From Owenia fusiformis (Eukaryota > Annelida > Polychaeta > Sabellida > Oweniidae), in the NCBI GenBank assembly GCA_903813345.2, contig CAIIXF020000009.1:4032001-4096000 (forward strand): DNA of 64,000 bases. The letters run 5' to 3'. The first letter of the stretch is position 1. Each line of letters starts with the position of its first letter. The position numbers were made by a program, and so were the translations under genes. The notes under the pieces are model-generated. The model saw nothing but the letters and a program-made list of their open reading frames with translations, had not been told where the DNA came from and ran no database searches. Positions 35,430-45,229 of this stretch are shown piece after piece.

Positions 35430-36325
35430 TATAGATACACCGAAAAAAGATTGAAATAGACATTTGCTAATGAGAAATCAAGACAAAGATAATCTCATAA
35501 CAGAAACATAAATTTCGGTTTGCTGGTGATATTAAACCTAACATTAAAGCTGACACCACTGACGTCAAAAGTGTCATAAAACTCAAGCATTAAATGCCAA
35601 TCTTTTTACATCAAATGAATGCCATCACATTTCTTGCATTATCTAAATAATTTAAAGTATCCGTTTTTAGCATTTCTATATGATTTGAGATACTGATATC
35701 ACATTTGGATTCTTCAATATAGAAAAATTCATGCTTTTTACTATAATTCTGCCTTCTAAACCATAACGTTCACAGTATTTGATCCAAATACAATTGAAAT
35801 GAAATATTATTATTTAAAGATATATTAAATTGATAAATAAATAAATATATAACAAGATGAAAATATCATAAACAACTGGTAATCATCACCATAAATTAAA
35901 TGCATCAGTAGTTATGTTTATTAAATAAACATTGAGGTATTTTGGTTTTTTCATTCATAATCCATCAGCTCCTTTCTAGAAACATGATTGCCAATGTTAA
36001 AGTTGCAATACAAAAATATGATTTTGAACAGGTTTTTGCTACATGTGTGACTATATACAGATCTCCTTCACAAAGATCAGGTAGACAAGATAGGGGGATA
36101 GAGACTTAATGCAAGGTGCCCAATATTCCATCAATCTGATTTTCAATATTTTTTGTCTTGGTCTGAAATTATAACATACTTTTCTCTGATGATTTTGACA
36201 CATTTCTGATTATAACCAGGAATGTGTATATCTAAAGGTGAACTGATTGGAAGGTCAAGATTTCAGATGATGCTACTTTCTTAATATAAAATCATCAGAT
36301 GGGGGGGGGGGGGCTATATGTGTCA
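35430..36325. other. AT-rich non-coding stretch
   Basis: A 13-G run lies at 36301-36313, directly before the next element. Nothing else is supported. Confidence 0.5.
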
Positions 36326-36326
36326 C

Positions 36327-36764
36327 AATAGACTAGATGCGAGTAGAAATAATCTTGATTTATGTCATAAATAAACAAAATTCAGTCAAAGTGATGTCAT
36401 ATTTGAAACCTACATGTAAAAGTACATCTAGAAATATGGTTTCAAAAATTGTTAATCAACTTTGAAAATTTAATTTTTTTGAAAATGTGACTTCTAGTTC
36501 AGGTTGATTCCACATAGACTCCATATTACAAAACCACAAAAAGTGAAACATCTTTTCTTGTATTGAACAGAAAACATTTTCTTTTACTGGACATATTCTA
36601 ATTTGCATAACTATGAAGTATATAAGGGTTATATGAAAATTGAACTACTAAAACAGATGTAATTTAAGTTAAAGAGAACTTTCTACTATACCCGCCATGC
36701 TATCTGACCCGAACAGGCCACCTGGTGGTGAAACTGGTAACTACCTAATCGCATCTGCGTTATT
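36327..36764 (+). mobile_element. 440-bp TIR family, copy 2 (complete)
   Basis: The left end AATAGACTAGATGCGAGTAG and right end CTAATCGCATCTGCGTTATT are imperfect inverted repeats (about 15 of 20). Internal landmarks: TGATGTCATATTTGAAA, TACATGTAAAAGTACATCTA, GAAAATGTGACTTCTAG, AAACCACAAAAAGTGAAACA, TTTCTTTTACTGGACATATT, and CCACCTGGTGGTGAAACTGG near the right end. No open frame of note. It is a non-autonomous DNA element of unassigned superfamily, with relatives at 29717, 42074, 20364 and 31075. Confidence 0.75.
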
Positions 36765-36769
36765 GTGTA

Positions 36770-37340
36770 GACTCCAATTTATGGATTCATTACAGGACAT
36801 TTCAAACGTCCCAGTTGTCAACCCAATTTTTGAAATAAATGATCAACATTATAATCTGTAAAAGGGTTAATGAAAAAATATTAAATTAATAAACCAATCA
36901 AGGCATTTCATATTAGTTCCTAAGATTACAATACAGAATGATTGAATTTTGAATGATTGATTCCTACAGGTCGGTGAGTTCAATATATAATGATTTATGT
37001 CAAAAAGGTCTGATATTTATAGCTTTGTGATGTTATGCATCAGTATACAGAATATATCTATAGAAATATGATTTCTTCATATCATTATGCTACCGATATT
37101 ATTGCCTGACTTGTGTAACAACTTCCTTTTTATAGCATGATGTAATATCTCATGGGAAGAAGGTCTAGTCTACAGGCAATATTGACAACATTTCAGTTTT
37201 TTATCATTAACACTACAGTATTAACACTTTAGAGAAAAATTACACAATGTAACCAGGTGAACTGGGTATACTGTAAACCTCTATTAAGTCGATGTATATC
37301 AATTTTACCATTGAGTATTGAGCATTATCATGACTTCCTG
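36770..37340. other. AT-rich non-coding stretch
   Basis: Nothing supported. Confidence 0.5.
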
Positions 37341-37347
37341 ACAACTA

Positions 37348-37753
37348 CAGTAAAACCTGTTAAGTGGAACACCTCAATAAGGGGAACACCTCTATAAGTG
37401 GAACACCTCAATAAGTGGAACACCTCTATAAGTAGAACACCTCTATACGTGGAACACCTCTATAAGTGGAACACCTCAATAAGTGGAACACCTCAGTAAG
37501 TGGAACACCTCAATAAATGGAACACCTCAATAAGTGGGACACCTCAATAAGTGGAACACCTCAATAAATGGAACACCTCAATAAATGGAACACCTCAATA
37601 AGTGGGACACCTCAATAAGTGGAACACCTCAATAAATGGAACACCTCAATAAATGGAACACCTCTATAAATGGAACACTTTAATAAGTGGAACACCTCCC
37701 AAGTAGAACACTTCAGAGGTACCAAAGGTGTTCCACTTAGACAGGTTTTACTG
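37348..37753. mobile_element. Tigger-type MITE carrying a 17-bp array
   Basis: Ends CAGTAAAACCTGTTAAGTGG (37348 on) and CTTAGACAGGTTTTACTG (ending 37753) are inverted repeats. TA flanks both sides (37346-37347, 37754-37755). The terminus is the same as that of the Tigger element at 18228-19575. The TIR continues as AAGTGGAACACCT at the left and AGGTGTTCCACTT at the right. The interior consists of tandem copies of that same phrase. No coding capacity; presumably mobilised, when active, by a related transposase. Confidence 0.85.
37361..37700 (+). repeat. 17-bp minisatellite AAGTGGAACACCTCAAT
   Basis: About 20 head-to-tail units of AAGTGGAACACCTCAAT, with variants AAATGG, AAGTGGGAC and CTCTAT. 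The unit is identical to the extended terminus of the surrounding element, so the array grew from the subterminal sequence itself. A minus-strand frame across it (CSTWEVFHLLKCS repeats) is an artefact. Confidence 0.9.
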
Positions 37754-38037
37754 TACATGTAATGAAAGTTAATATCCATGAAAAGTAACGAGACACCATA
37801 AACCCCTTGAGTACCAGAGCTTGGGGCCTGCGTCAAATCCTTGGATTCTAGTTACACCCTGGTCTACAGCAGGAATCTTGTCCACCATCTTGGGTGATAA
37901 CTAACTCAAGTTATAACTGTGGACCCATGAGCAAGTCTTATATTTACACGTTCAATACCGGAACATTTTCAAAATGCAAATTCCTGAATCTATTTTCTAA
38001 CCATGATAATAGTTATAACACACCAGGATGATAAAAG

Positions 38038-38144
38038 GTATTAACATGCAACATTTCACAACCTGCCATTTGTTACAGATGGAACACTAACAGCCAATCC
38101 CCGCCCACAAAAAAGTTGGAGACTATAACAAGTGGTGACATAAC
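38038..38144 (+). repeat. TGTCACCAC-hairpin family, copy 2
   Basis: TATTAACATGCAACATTTCA, CAACCTGCCATTTGTTACAG, CCCACAAAAAAGTTGGAGAC and AGTGGTGACATAAC. The middle of the usual hairpin is deleted, leaving only its right half. Confidence 0.7.
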
Positions 38145-38205
38145 AGAATAAATCAAATGACATAACAGAATAAATCAAATGACATAACAGAATAAATTAA
38201 ATAAG
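38137..38205 (+). repeat. 22-bp repeat, three units
   Basis: GACATAACAGAATAAATCAA plus AT occurs three times in tandem. The first unit begins with the GACATAAC that closes the adjoining hairpin-family copy, suggesting slippage from that end. Confidence 0.85.
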
Positions 38206-38359
38206 ATAATTAGATGTCTGCCTAGGATGCATTAAAGAACTCTGGCAATCACATTTTAAAACATTCCTTTCATGTTGTAGTGATATATCAACTTTGTTCA
38301 TATCAAAAATAAACTTAAAGGCTCTTCTCTTTATCCCATATTGTTTCCTTTTTACTCAC

Positions 38360-38509
38360 CTGTAATGCAGATAGAATCTGAAGGTTACGTTTGTAAGTGG
38401 GAACCACACCAGATGGCGCTACTTGCACTGCCCCAGGTTGCACGGCCTGTACTGCCCCAGGTATAACAGTTGGTACCATCTTTTGAGTGGTATAAATACC
38501 ATTCATCAT
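38360..38509 (-). CDS. Probable first coding exon, unrecognised protein
   Basis: On the minus strand ATG at 38507-38509 opens 50 codons that end exactly at a textbook donor, CAG|GTGAGT (donor 38354-38359), in phase 0. An in-frame TAG lies directly upstream of the ATG, so this is either the start codon or the first codon after an acceptor ending in TATAG. The peptide begins MMNGIYTTQKMVPTVIPG, continues with a Val/Pro/Ala/Gln-rich low-complexity part containing two QPGAVQ-like repeats (residues 18-30), and ends TYKRNLQILSALQ. Local G+C is clearly higher than the flanks. I do not recognise the family. A TATA box lies about 125 bases upstream. The remaining exons would lie at lower coordinates. 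Confidence 0.6.
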
Positions 38510-38632
38510 CTATAGATACTCAACCTTATGTGATTAAATACTCAAATCCTAGATACTCAATACTCAATTCCTGTTACACAGTATTCCTAAAACACAAAAT
38601 CTATGTGATCTTAACTCAATGCCAAAAATGAG

Positions 38633-38646
38633 TTTTATATATATAG
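38633..38646 (-). promoter_or_regulatory. Candidate TATA box for the exon at 38360-38509
   Basis: The minus strand reads CTATATATATAAAA, a strong TATA match. Transcription starting about 30 bases downstream would give a 5' leader of roughly 90-100 nucleotides before the ATG at 38509. TA-rich words are common in this DNA, so the call depends on the exon being first. Confidence 0.35.
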
Positions 38647-38649
38647 TAC

Positions 38650-39445
38650 TGGACTCAATTCTGTAATTGCTATTCTGATGAAGTCCTTAAATATCCAGGT
38701 TCAATACTCAATTAATTTCTGGTTTGAGTTGAATTCCCAGTTGATTCCTTGAACAAACTGATCATTCCATTGTAGATTCCTCAATTAAATAGGCTTTAAT
38801 TTGATATATAAGCCACGAGAACGACATTTAGCTGATGCACCCGGAGCTTGAATGTTTTAATAACCACTCATATGATTCCCTTCGAGGAATATTGCAATCA
38901 TATATTGAAACCAGACTGTCCTATTAATAATATTTACCTAGCGTTTTATATGCCTAAAAATCAATAAAATTATTAGAGAAACAATAAATGGATCGAATAA
39001 TCCTTGTCGTGTAGTTTACTGAATCCACGACCCAGGTGATCCGTCGTTAATGTATGAATTAGTAAACCGTGGATTTATTTCAGAAATGAATGGTAGTCCT
39101 TGATCACCGCATACTACGATTTATAACCTAATTCCAACATGATGATGGTACAATAAGACCGTTGCTATGGTAGCTCAAGCAATTTTTCACCTGATACAGG
39201 TAGGCGATAATATATCAGCATGACGACTTATTATCAGCAAGTTGAACTGCATACATATTACATGAGCAGTTTGTTTTTTGTTGTTGGTATTTTTTAACTT
39301 GTGGATAATGGAAATGAATTCATGATTTATTTAGGTTCAGACTGATCGAGTTATGATCGGTATTAGGTTTAATCAGATAAACAGCATGTTAGATGGAGTA
39401 TTATGTTTTTCTGTTTTTTTTCCAGTTAACTCAACGATTTTAATG
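38650..39445. other. Non-coding stretch upstream of the candidate promoter
   Basis: Mixed sequence without repeats or reading frames of note. If the exon at 38360 is a first exon, this would be its proximal upstream region. Confidence 0.4.
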
Positions 39446-39447
39446 GA

Positions 39448-40026
39448 TACCCTGCGTGCAGAGTCTAGTTATAAACTACCCTCTGCCTAGTATAGACTAT
39501 ATTACAGTTTAGCAGCCCCACCCCAAGGCTTGGTGCCTGTGACAGCCCGGGTAATAGATAATTCCAAATCTATCACACTGACCCTTTCTCAACCAATTAG
39601 CAAAGTGGAAGGAACACATGCTAAAAACATGCTCATAACTATGCGGTGATGCCATAGGAAATGACCATAAAGAAAGCATTCCCATTCATTCGACTTTGCT
39701 TCTCAAAAGAGAGCTTCGTCTTCACTCTTTCAGTTTTCAATAAATCTCTGAACTCACCGCACGAATCAGAGTTCGTCGTCGAAATGAGGACGACTTTCTA
39801 TATGATCATTTTCTCTGAAGTAATCGCATAATTATTGTGCACGCATTTAGCACTTGTTCTTTCCAGCTTGCTGATTGGTTGAGAATAGGTCAGCGCGGTT
39901 AAGGTATGAAATGATTAATGCCCGAGCTGTCAAGGGCATCGGTTGTGGGGGTGGGGCTGCTAAACAATATAATATAGTCTATACTAAGCAGAGGGTAGTT
40001 TATAACTAGACTCTGCACGCAGGGTA
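39448..40026. mobile_element. 579-bp foldback element with ~200-bp arms
   Basis: The left arm from TACCCTGCGTGCAGAGTCTA (39448) and the right arm ending AGACTCTGCACGCAGGGTA (40026) are nearly perfect inverted repeats for the first 75 or so bases. They remain alignable for about 200 (for example TGACAGCCCGGG with CCCGAGCTGTCA, and CTCAACCAATTAGC with GCTGATTGGTTGAG). The central 180 bases include AAAAGAGAGCTTCGTCTTCA and no useful frame. The ends abut TA. Fragments of the family are at 7621, 34426 and 44438. Confidence 0.85.
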
Positions 40027-40029
40027 GGG

Positions 40030-41620
40030 ATCAATATTATGACATCATTCTCAGGTCATTCTACACTCATGCCAGCTGAGGACAAAATATATCAAGACTT
40101 CATTCATTTTTTCTATTTTTGAGACATCAAAATCAATTTGAAGAGATACTGAATTAAATTATTATATATATATAACGCACAAGTTTCTCTAATGAACTCA
40201 TTCAATAATACTGATGATACAACTCTGCCATTAAATCTTGATAGAACCCCCCCCCCTCTCTCTTTCTTTGAAAATATACAGGCATCAGTTGTATTAGCAG
40301 ATTCAGTTCCAACATTAATACCAGAAACACAATTTACACACCAGACCCCACATAAAATTACACACTGACATCAGCTAATGGAACATTCTCTCATCTGGTC
40401 TTGTTTTGTTTTGATTTTCTCAATTTCTGTTTAGAAGATAAACATTTTGTAACCAGGTTCCCATCATTCTTAAAATAATTATTACCTTGATGGTCAGAGC
40501 TTAGTTCATTATAGGCAGAAGAAGCCCTCTTTTAATGAAGTAAAATCAAATCATTGGAAAGAATAAATTATTATGGCTAAGTTAGCAAATTCTGATTATA
40601 TTTTATGAATAAGATCAATATTAATTAAATTTATGGATGCAACCCTTAAAATCTGTTTATATCCAGAAGAAAAGATGCATATTAAGGTGTCATTAAGAAC
40701 AAGAAAGGTGAAATTAAGATTTAGCAATATTCATGATATTATATGCAATATGCATGAAAAAATAAAGTAAAGAGAGACAGACACTAAAGGAGATTTGTGC
40801 CTCTATGAATAAAACAAAGATTTATATGCATGAAATATCACATAATTTACAATAAAATAATAAATTGTAAACATATATCATACTTATTAGAAAATGGAAC
40901 TTTCTATTTGACCCTTTTAACAATTGACACAGTTGATCCTTCTTCATTACATATAGCTTTTTGTGCAAATTAGTCTTTATTAGGGTCATTTTACTGATGC
41001 CAAAATACTGTAATACATTAGGTATCGCAATCAAATTTAATTTAGCAAAATACAGTCATCAATTGCATACATTGTTGTGTATATTATTTATAGGGCTTTT
41101 AATCATGTTTTTCTATTTCTCTTCATGATAAAACGTTTTTACAATCAAACATAAAATATTTTTTCAGGGTCATTAGAACCAAATGTTTATATCCTGTGTT
41201 TATTTTTGATATATTACGTAAGAATTATTGAGATGTCTTAGTTAACATGATCTCGTTCACTAAAGCATAATCCATTCTCATATATTAAAACATATTTTTA
41301 TTTTATTTGATGGCTAATTATCTGGTAATAGGTTAAGATGTAGGTGTAACAATACACTGATATTATTTCTCCGGCTAGTTTGAGAGAGTATCATTCTGAA
41401 TTTTTCTGAATTGAATTTTGTATCCAACATTAACATGACAAAATGTGACCACCTAAGATGATTTTGAAAAAAATTGGTCAACTTGAGCAAGTTTTTTTGA
41501 GGTCATTGAAGGTGAATCTAAAATCTAAAGTCAGATTAGAACTTCTGAGAACTTGTAAATGATTTTGAAAAAGAATCGGTCAGTTTGAAGCACATTGAAA
41601 AAATACCTTTTTTACCTTCA
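40030..41620. other. AT-rich non-coding stretch
   Basis: A 10-C run is at 40247-40256. Small frames only; nothing supported. Confidence 0.5.
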
Positions 41621-41626
41621 AAAGAT

Positions 41627-41730
41627 TTTGTTACAGACGCCAACCGCCGCCCGCCAATCTCCAACCACCAACCGCCGCCACAAAAAATGGAGACCATAAC
41701 AATATGTCACCACTTTTTGGTGGTGACATA
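41627..41730 (+). repeat. TGTCACCAC-hairpin family, copy 3
   Basis: The best preserved hairpin of the family: TGTCACCA (41705-41712) pairs with TGGTGACA (41721-41728) across a short T-rich loop. It is preceded by ACAAAAAATGGAGACCATAA and a CCGCC-rich block (CCAACCGCCGCCCGCC) that differs in composition from other copies. The usual left end (CTGCCATTTG) is missing. Confidence 0.75.
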
Positions 41731-42073
41731 AAAACCACAACCTGCACGTACACATATTAAAAGAAAGGTTTCAAAAAGGTCGGAAATATCAATAAATAAA
41801 ATAATTATTATTGTATGAATCAATTGATATCAAATGGCAAATGTTCCCCTCCATACATTCATATGAATAAATTGATATTGAATGGCAACCTCTTCACTCT
41901 ATTCATATATAAAAACCAAATAGTCAAACATCAATAACAAGAAAAGGTCTTGTATATTAGGTATGGTTCAGATCAATACAGAGATCAGTATAACATTCAA
42001 CCATTCATTAATTATTTATCATTATGAAATGACTGCCTTTTTCTTGAGTTTAGTAAATACTTCATTTAGTAGT

Positions 42074-42676
42074 AATAGACTAGATGCGAGTTGAAATTAT
42101 CTTGATTTACGTCATTAAATATTCAAAATTCAGTCTAAGTGATGTCATATTTGAAATCTACATCTAAAAATACATCTAAAATATGGTTTCGAAAATTGTT
42201 TATCAACTTGGAAAATTTAATATTTTTTGAAAATGTGACTTCTAGTTTGGGTTGATTCCCCATAGACCCCATATTACAAAATCACAAAAAGTGAAATATC
42301 TTTCCTTGTACACAGCCAATATAATTTGGCACTGTTCCGGCACCGTTTCGACACGGTTCCGGCACCGAAACCTTCTGACACCAAAATTTACTAACGGATT
42401 AGTCAGTCCATTTGGCACCGGAATTTGGCACCGAAACGGCGTCGAAATTTCAGATTGCATTTTGGGGGTGTATTGGACATATAACATTTTCTTTTACTGG
42501 CCATACTTTAATTTGCACAACTATTCGATACATAAGGGCTATATGAAAATTGAACCACTAAAACACTAAAAAAATTTAAGTTAAAGGGAACTTTCTATTA
42601 TACCCGCCATGCTATCTGACCCGAGCGAGCCACCTGGTGGTGAAACTGGAAACTACCTACTCACATTTACATTATT
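42074..42676 (+). mobile_element. 440-bp TIR family, copy 3, interrupted
   Basis: Termini AATAGACTAGATGCGAGTTG and CTACTCACATTTACATTATT. The internal order is as in the copy at 36327, with high similarity. The extra length is explained by a nested element at 42311-42470. Open frames on both strands over this region are by-products. Confidence 0.8.
42311..42470. mobile_element. 160-bp TA-flanked MITE nested in copy 3
   Basis: Flanked by TA at 42309-42310 and 42471-42472. The ends CACAGCCAATAT and ATTTTGGGGGTG are inverted repeats at about 9 of 12 positions. The copy at 36327 reads continuously across the corresponding site (CTTGTATTGAACAG), giving a clear empty-site comparison. The interior is G+C-rich with repeated phrases GGCACCG and CCGGCACCG in both orientations. 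A Tc1/mariner-type origin is suggested by the TA duplication. Confidence 0.8.
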
Positions 42677-42911
42677 GTTATGAGCCTTAGTGTCCAAGGG
42701 GCCTATTTGTTAGAACCATCGTCACTTACAAATTGGTCACAAGTGATTGTTCATCAAAAAGTAAACATTGGTTTTCTTTGAATCGTAAGTTATGATTGTA
42801 CCATTAATGAACGCCATGGTAATGAGTGCCAAATCACATCTTTGGCCTGCTTTTCTTGATATCCAGGACTGTCCCTTGTACATATAATACTGGTTGGTAA
42901 GATAAACAATT

Positions 42912-43098
42912 AAGGGGGGGGGGCAAGAGACTTAGTATAAGACTAACTACAATATAGGAGAGGGGGGGGGGTCAAGAGACTTAGCATAAGACTAACTCCA
43001 GTGTAGGAGGGAAGGGGGTCAAGAGACTTAGTATAAGACTAACTGCAATGTAGAAGGGAGGGGGGGTCAAGAGACTTAGTTTAAGACTAACTGCATAA
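42912..43098 (+). repeat. 48-bp tandem repeat, four units
   Basis: GTCAAGAGACTTAGTATAAG plus ACTAACT, a variable AATGTAGGAG part and a G-run recur with AAGAGACTTAG at 42925, 42974, 43021 and 43069. Spacing is 47-49, the variation coming from the G-run length (7-10). Confidence 0.9.
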
Positions 43099-43099
43099 T

Positions 43100-43640
43100 T
43101 TCTACAATTGCAGTATTGCGCCGATAAGAAAATGTCAATTACACAAACACATCTTGACTTTTCATTGATCGCAAAACAACTCTACACATTCACACTATTA
43201 TCACCAAATAGAATCCAATAAGGCATATAGGAGATTAGATTGTCTACATGTCCTGCAATTTATAGCAATCATGATCAGACTTTTATTGCAAATTAGACTT
43301 CAAAAGACAATAATAACAAGAACTTGAGATGGAATAGAAACAATCCAAACTATGAATGATTTATAAAATAAGAAATTGCAAAAATCGATCGATCATTAAA
43401 GGTTCAAAAAGAAATAGTGATAGCATGGGCTTTCAAAGGAGAAAGCCCAAGGTGAGAGCTATCAGGGAAATTTAATTAAAGGTCACAAGAATGCCATATA
43501 ATACATGATATATCCATAGAAGTCATCGCAATCAAAGATCAATTCTTGATTTACAGCAGATTAGAATCATGGCATTTATCTTGAGTTGCCAGGAATTTTA
43601 TCTATGCTAGGATTTTGAAGTAGCCTCCCATCCAGAGCAC
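43100..43640. other. Non-coding stretch
   Basis: Nothing supported. Confidence 0.45.
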
Positions 43641-43643
43641 ATC

Positions 43644-43850
43644 CAGCGATCTCCCCAGGATTTTTTCTCAAGTGGGTGCAAAATTCTTATTTTCACAATT
43701 CAGACCAAAATTGGTCAAAATATGCCAATTTTTCATGATTTTTCTCATTTTCAAGTGGGTGCAAATGGATTTTCAGGTGGGTGCAAGGCTGTTTTCAAAA
43801 TCTCAGGTGGGTGCTGCACCCACTTGCTTTTAATGCTGAGGAGACCACTG
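43644..43850. mobile_element. CAGTGATCTCCCCAG-type MITE, copy 1
   Basis: Termini CAGCGATCTCCCCAGGA and TGCTGAGGAGACCACTG are inverted repeats. The interior repeats AAGTGGGTGCAAA and AGGTGGGTGCAAGG several times and contains TTCAGACCAAAATTGGTCAA and CCAATTTTTCATGATTTTTC. A close relative is at 58384-58583. The terminal sequence and size resemble short hAT-type MITEs, but I did not find a convincing 8-bp duplication. Confidence 0.7.
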
Positions 43851-43851
43851 A

Positions 43852-44436
43852 TATCGATGAGATTACAACTGCATCTGTGAACATAAGTTACAGCATTCCA
43901 ATCTGAGTATAGTGCTTCAGTAAAATATTTTATGATGTATACATTTACTTGAGAAATATGCTTTTTTGAGAAATTCTTGGAAAGATTGGTCTGTGACGAA
44001 AATTGAAATTCTTGTAAAAAGATATAATTTCCAGCCCCTATGTAAAAAATAAATGAGAAACTCCCCTTTTTGAAGCTTATGTTTAGCTAAGCAAACCTAA
44101 AGTGCTGCAACAAAACTCAGTATATTAAATCACCCATAGATCATCGAGATCTGCTTCAACAATGGAGAGATCGCAGCATTTTTAAACACGGAAATCATGA
44201 GTATTATCTGTATGCATGACTGGTTATATCACATTAAAGTGACACTTGTCAGATGAGGGATGATACAAAATAATGAGATAGTCTATAAACTCCTCACTAC
44301 AGAGTACTTTTCTATTATATGTACAGAGTGAAGGCATTCAGGCGTGGCAAATACTGATCATGCCTCATTTTACAATGCTATTCAGGAAACTTTTAAATCT
44401 TCAAATAAATGATATTGTGATATAAAGCCAGTCAAT
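43852..44436. other. AT-rich non-coding stretch
   Basis: Nothing supported. Confidence 0.45.
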
Positions 44437-44437
44437 T

Positions 44438-44503
44438 ACCCTGCATGTAGAGTCTAGTTATAGATGAATCTCTCTTTAAGAAGTGAAGTTGAATGAATAC
44501 AAA
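44438..44503 (+). repeat. Short deletion copy of the CCCTGCGTGCAGAG family
   Basis: TACCCTGCATGTAGAGTCTA plus GTTATA is joined directly to AGATGAATCTCTCTTTAAGA and AGTTGAATGAATAC. The second part corresponds to the centre of the 39448-40026 element. The arm interior is deleted. Confidence 0.65.
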
Positions 44504-44540
44504 GGGTAGAGTCAATTGGATTATGTGTCAAACTTAAACA

Positions 44541-44674
44541 AGGCATTAACATGCAAAATGTCACTATATGCCATTTGTTACAGATGCTGTCTACTAAATG
44601 CTGACCCCCCCAAACACCACCCACAAAAAAAGTTGGAGACTATAACAAAATGTCAACACTTATGGTGGTGACAC
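44541..44674 (+). repeat. TGTCACCAC-hairpin family, copy 4
   Basis: Near full length: AGGCATTAACATGCAAAATG, TCACTATATGCCATTTGTTA, AAAAAAGTTGGAGACTATAA, TGTCAACACTTATGGTGGTG and ACA. Both the left TGTCAC end and the right hairpin are present. Confidence 0.8.
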
Positions 44675-44837
44675 AGAACAAAGTATGATAAACTATAAAA
44701 ACACATTTCTTTTTCAGATGTAAATCATTTGTCTGACGGGTTGTTCAATAAGTTCATGTAAAATGCTCTCATTGTTTTGTAATTTTCCATTTTTTGCCTT
44801 TAAGTTTCATAGTACACATTTATGATCTGACAACCAA

Positions 44838-44912
44838 ATAAACAAGCAAGCAAGCAAGTAGGCAAGCAACCAACCAACCAAGGAAGCAGGCAACCAACCA
44901 AGCACCCAACCA
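44838..44912 (+). repeat. Imperfect CAAG/CCAA tetranucleotide tract
   Basis: AAACAAGCAAGCAAGCAAGT grading into AACCAACCAACCAAGG. The minus-strand frame across it (GWLPASLVGWLLAYLLACLF) is a by-product of the 4-bp repeat. Confidence 0.8.
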
Positions 44913-45138
44913 TCTCTTTTAGACCCCTCCCCTCCTCTATTCCATTCATGCATATTTCCATTCATAAAATGCATTCGAATATTTATTAAGCCATCTGCTC
45001 TACTCATCAGTCATCCTTGTGTAAACAAACCCAGAAATTCACCTTTATGTAGGACTCAACAGAATAAGGAGTGCGAAATCAGAGCACTGTTATATGAGCA
45101 TGGCTAATTAGGAAGAGGGGGGGGGGACTGCCTGACAC

Positions 45139-45220
45139 TGTTATAGATGCTGAACGCCATTCACAAAAAAAGTTGTAGACCATAACAATATGTCACCATT
45201 AACTTTTGGTGGTGACATAA
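45139..45220 (+). repeat. TGTCACCAC-hairpin family, copy 5
   Basis: Right part only: TAGATGCTGAACGCCATTC, ACAAAAAAAGTTGTAGACCA, ATATGTCACCATTAACTTTT and GGTGGTGACATAA. The hairpin is intact with a longer loop. A 10-G run immediately precedes it. Confidence 0.75.
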
Positions 45221-45229
45221 CAAATGTAG

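Noticed and set aside
42252-42569. 105-codon plus-strand frame
   Set aside because: It spans the boundary of a nested MITE within an older repeat, so the frame cannot be ancestral.
44807-45007. Minus-strand Trp/Leu-rich frame resembling a transmembrane segment
   Set aside because: It is the translation of the CAAG/CCAA tetranucleotide tract.
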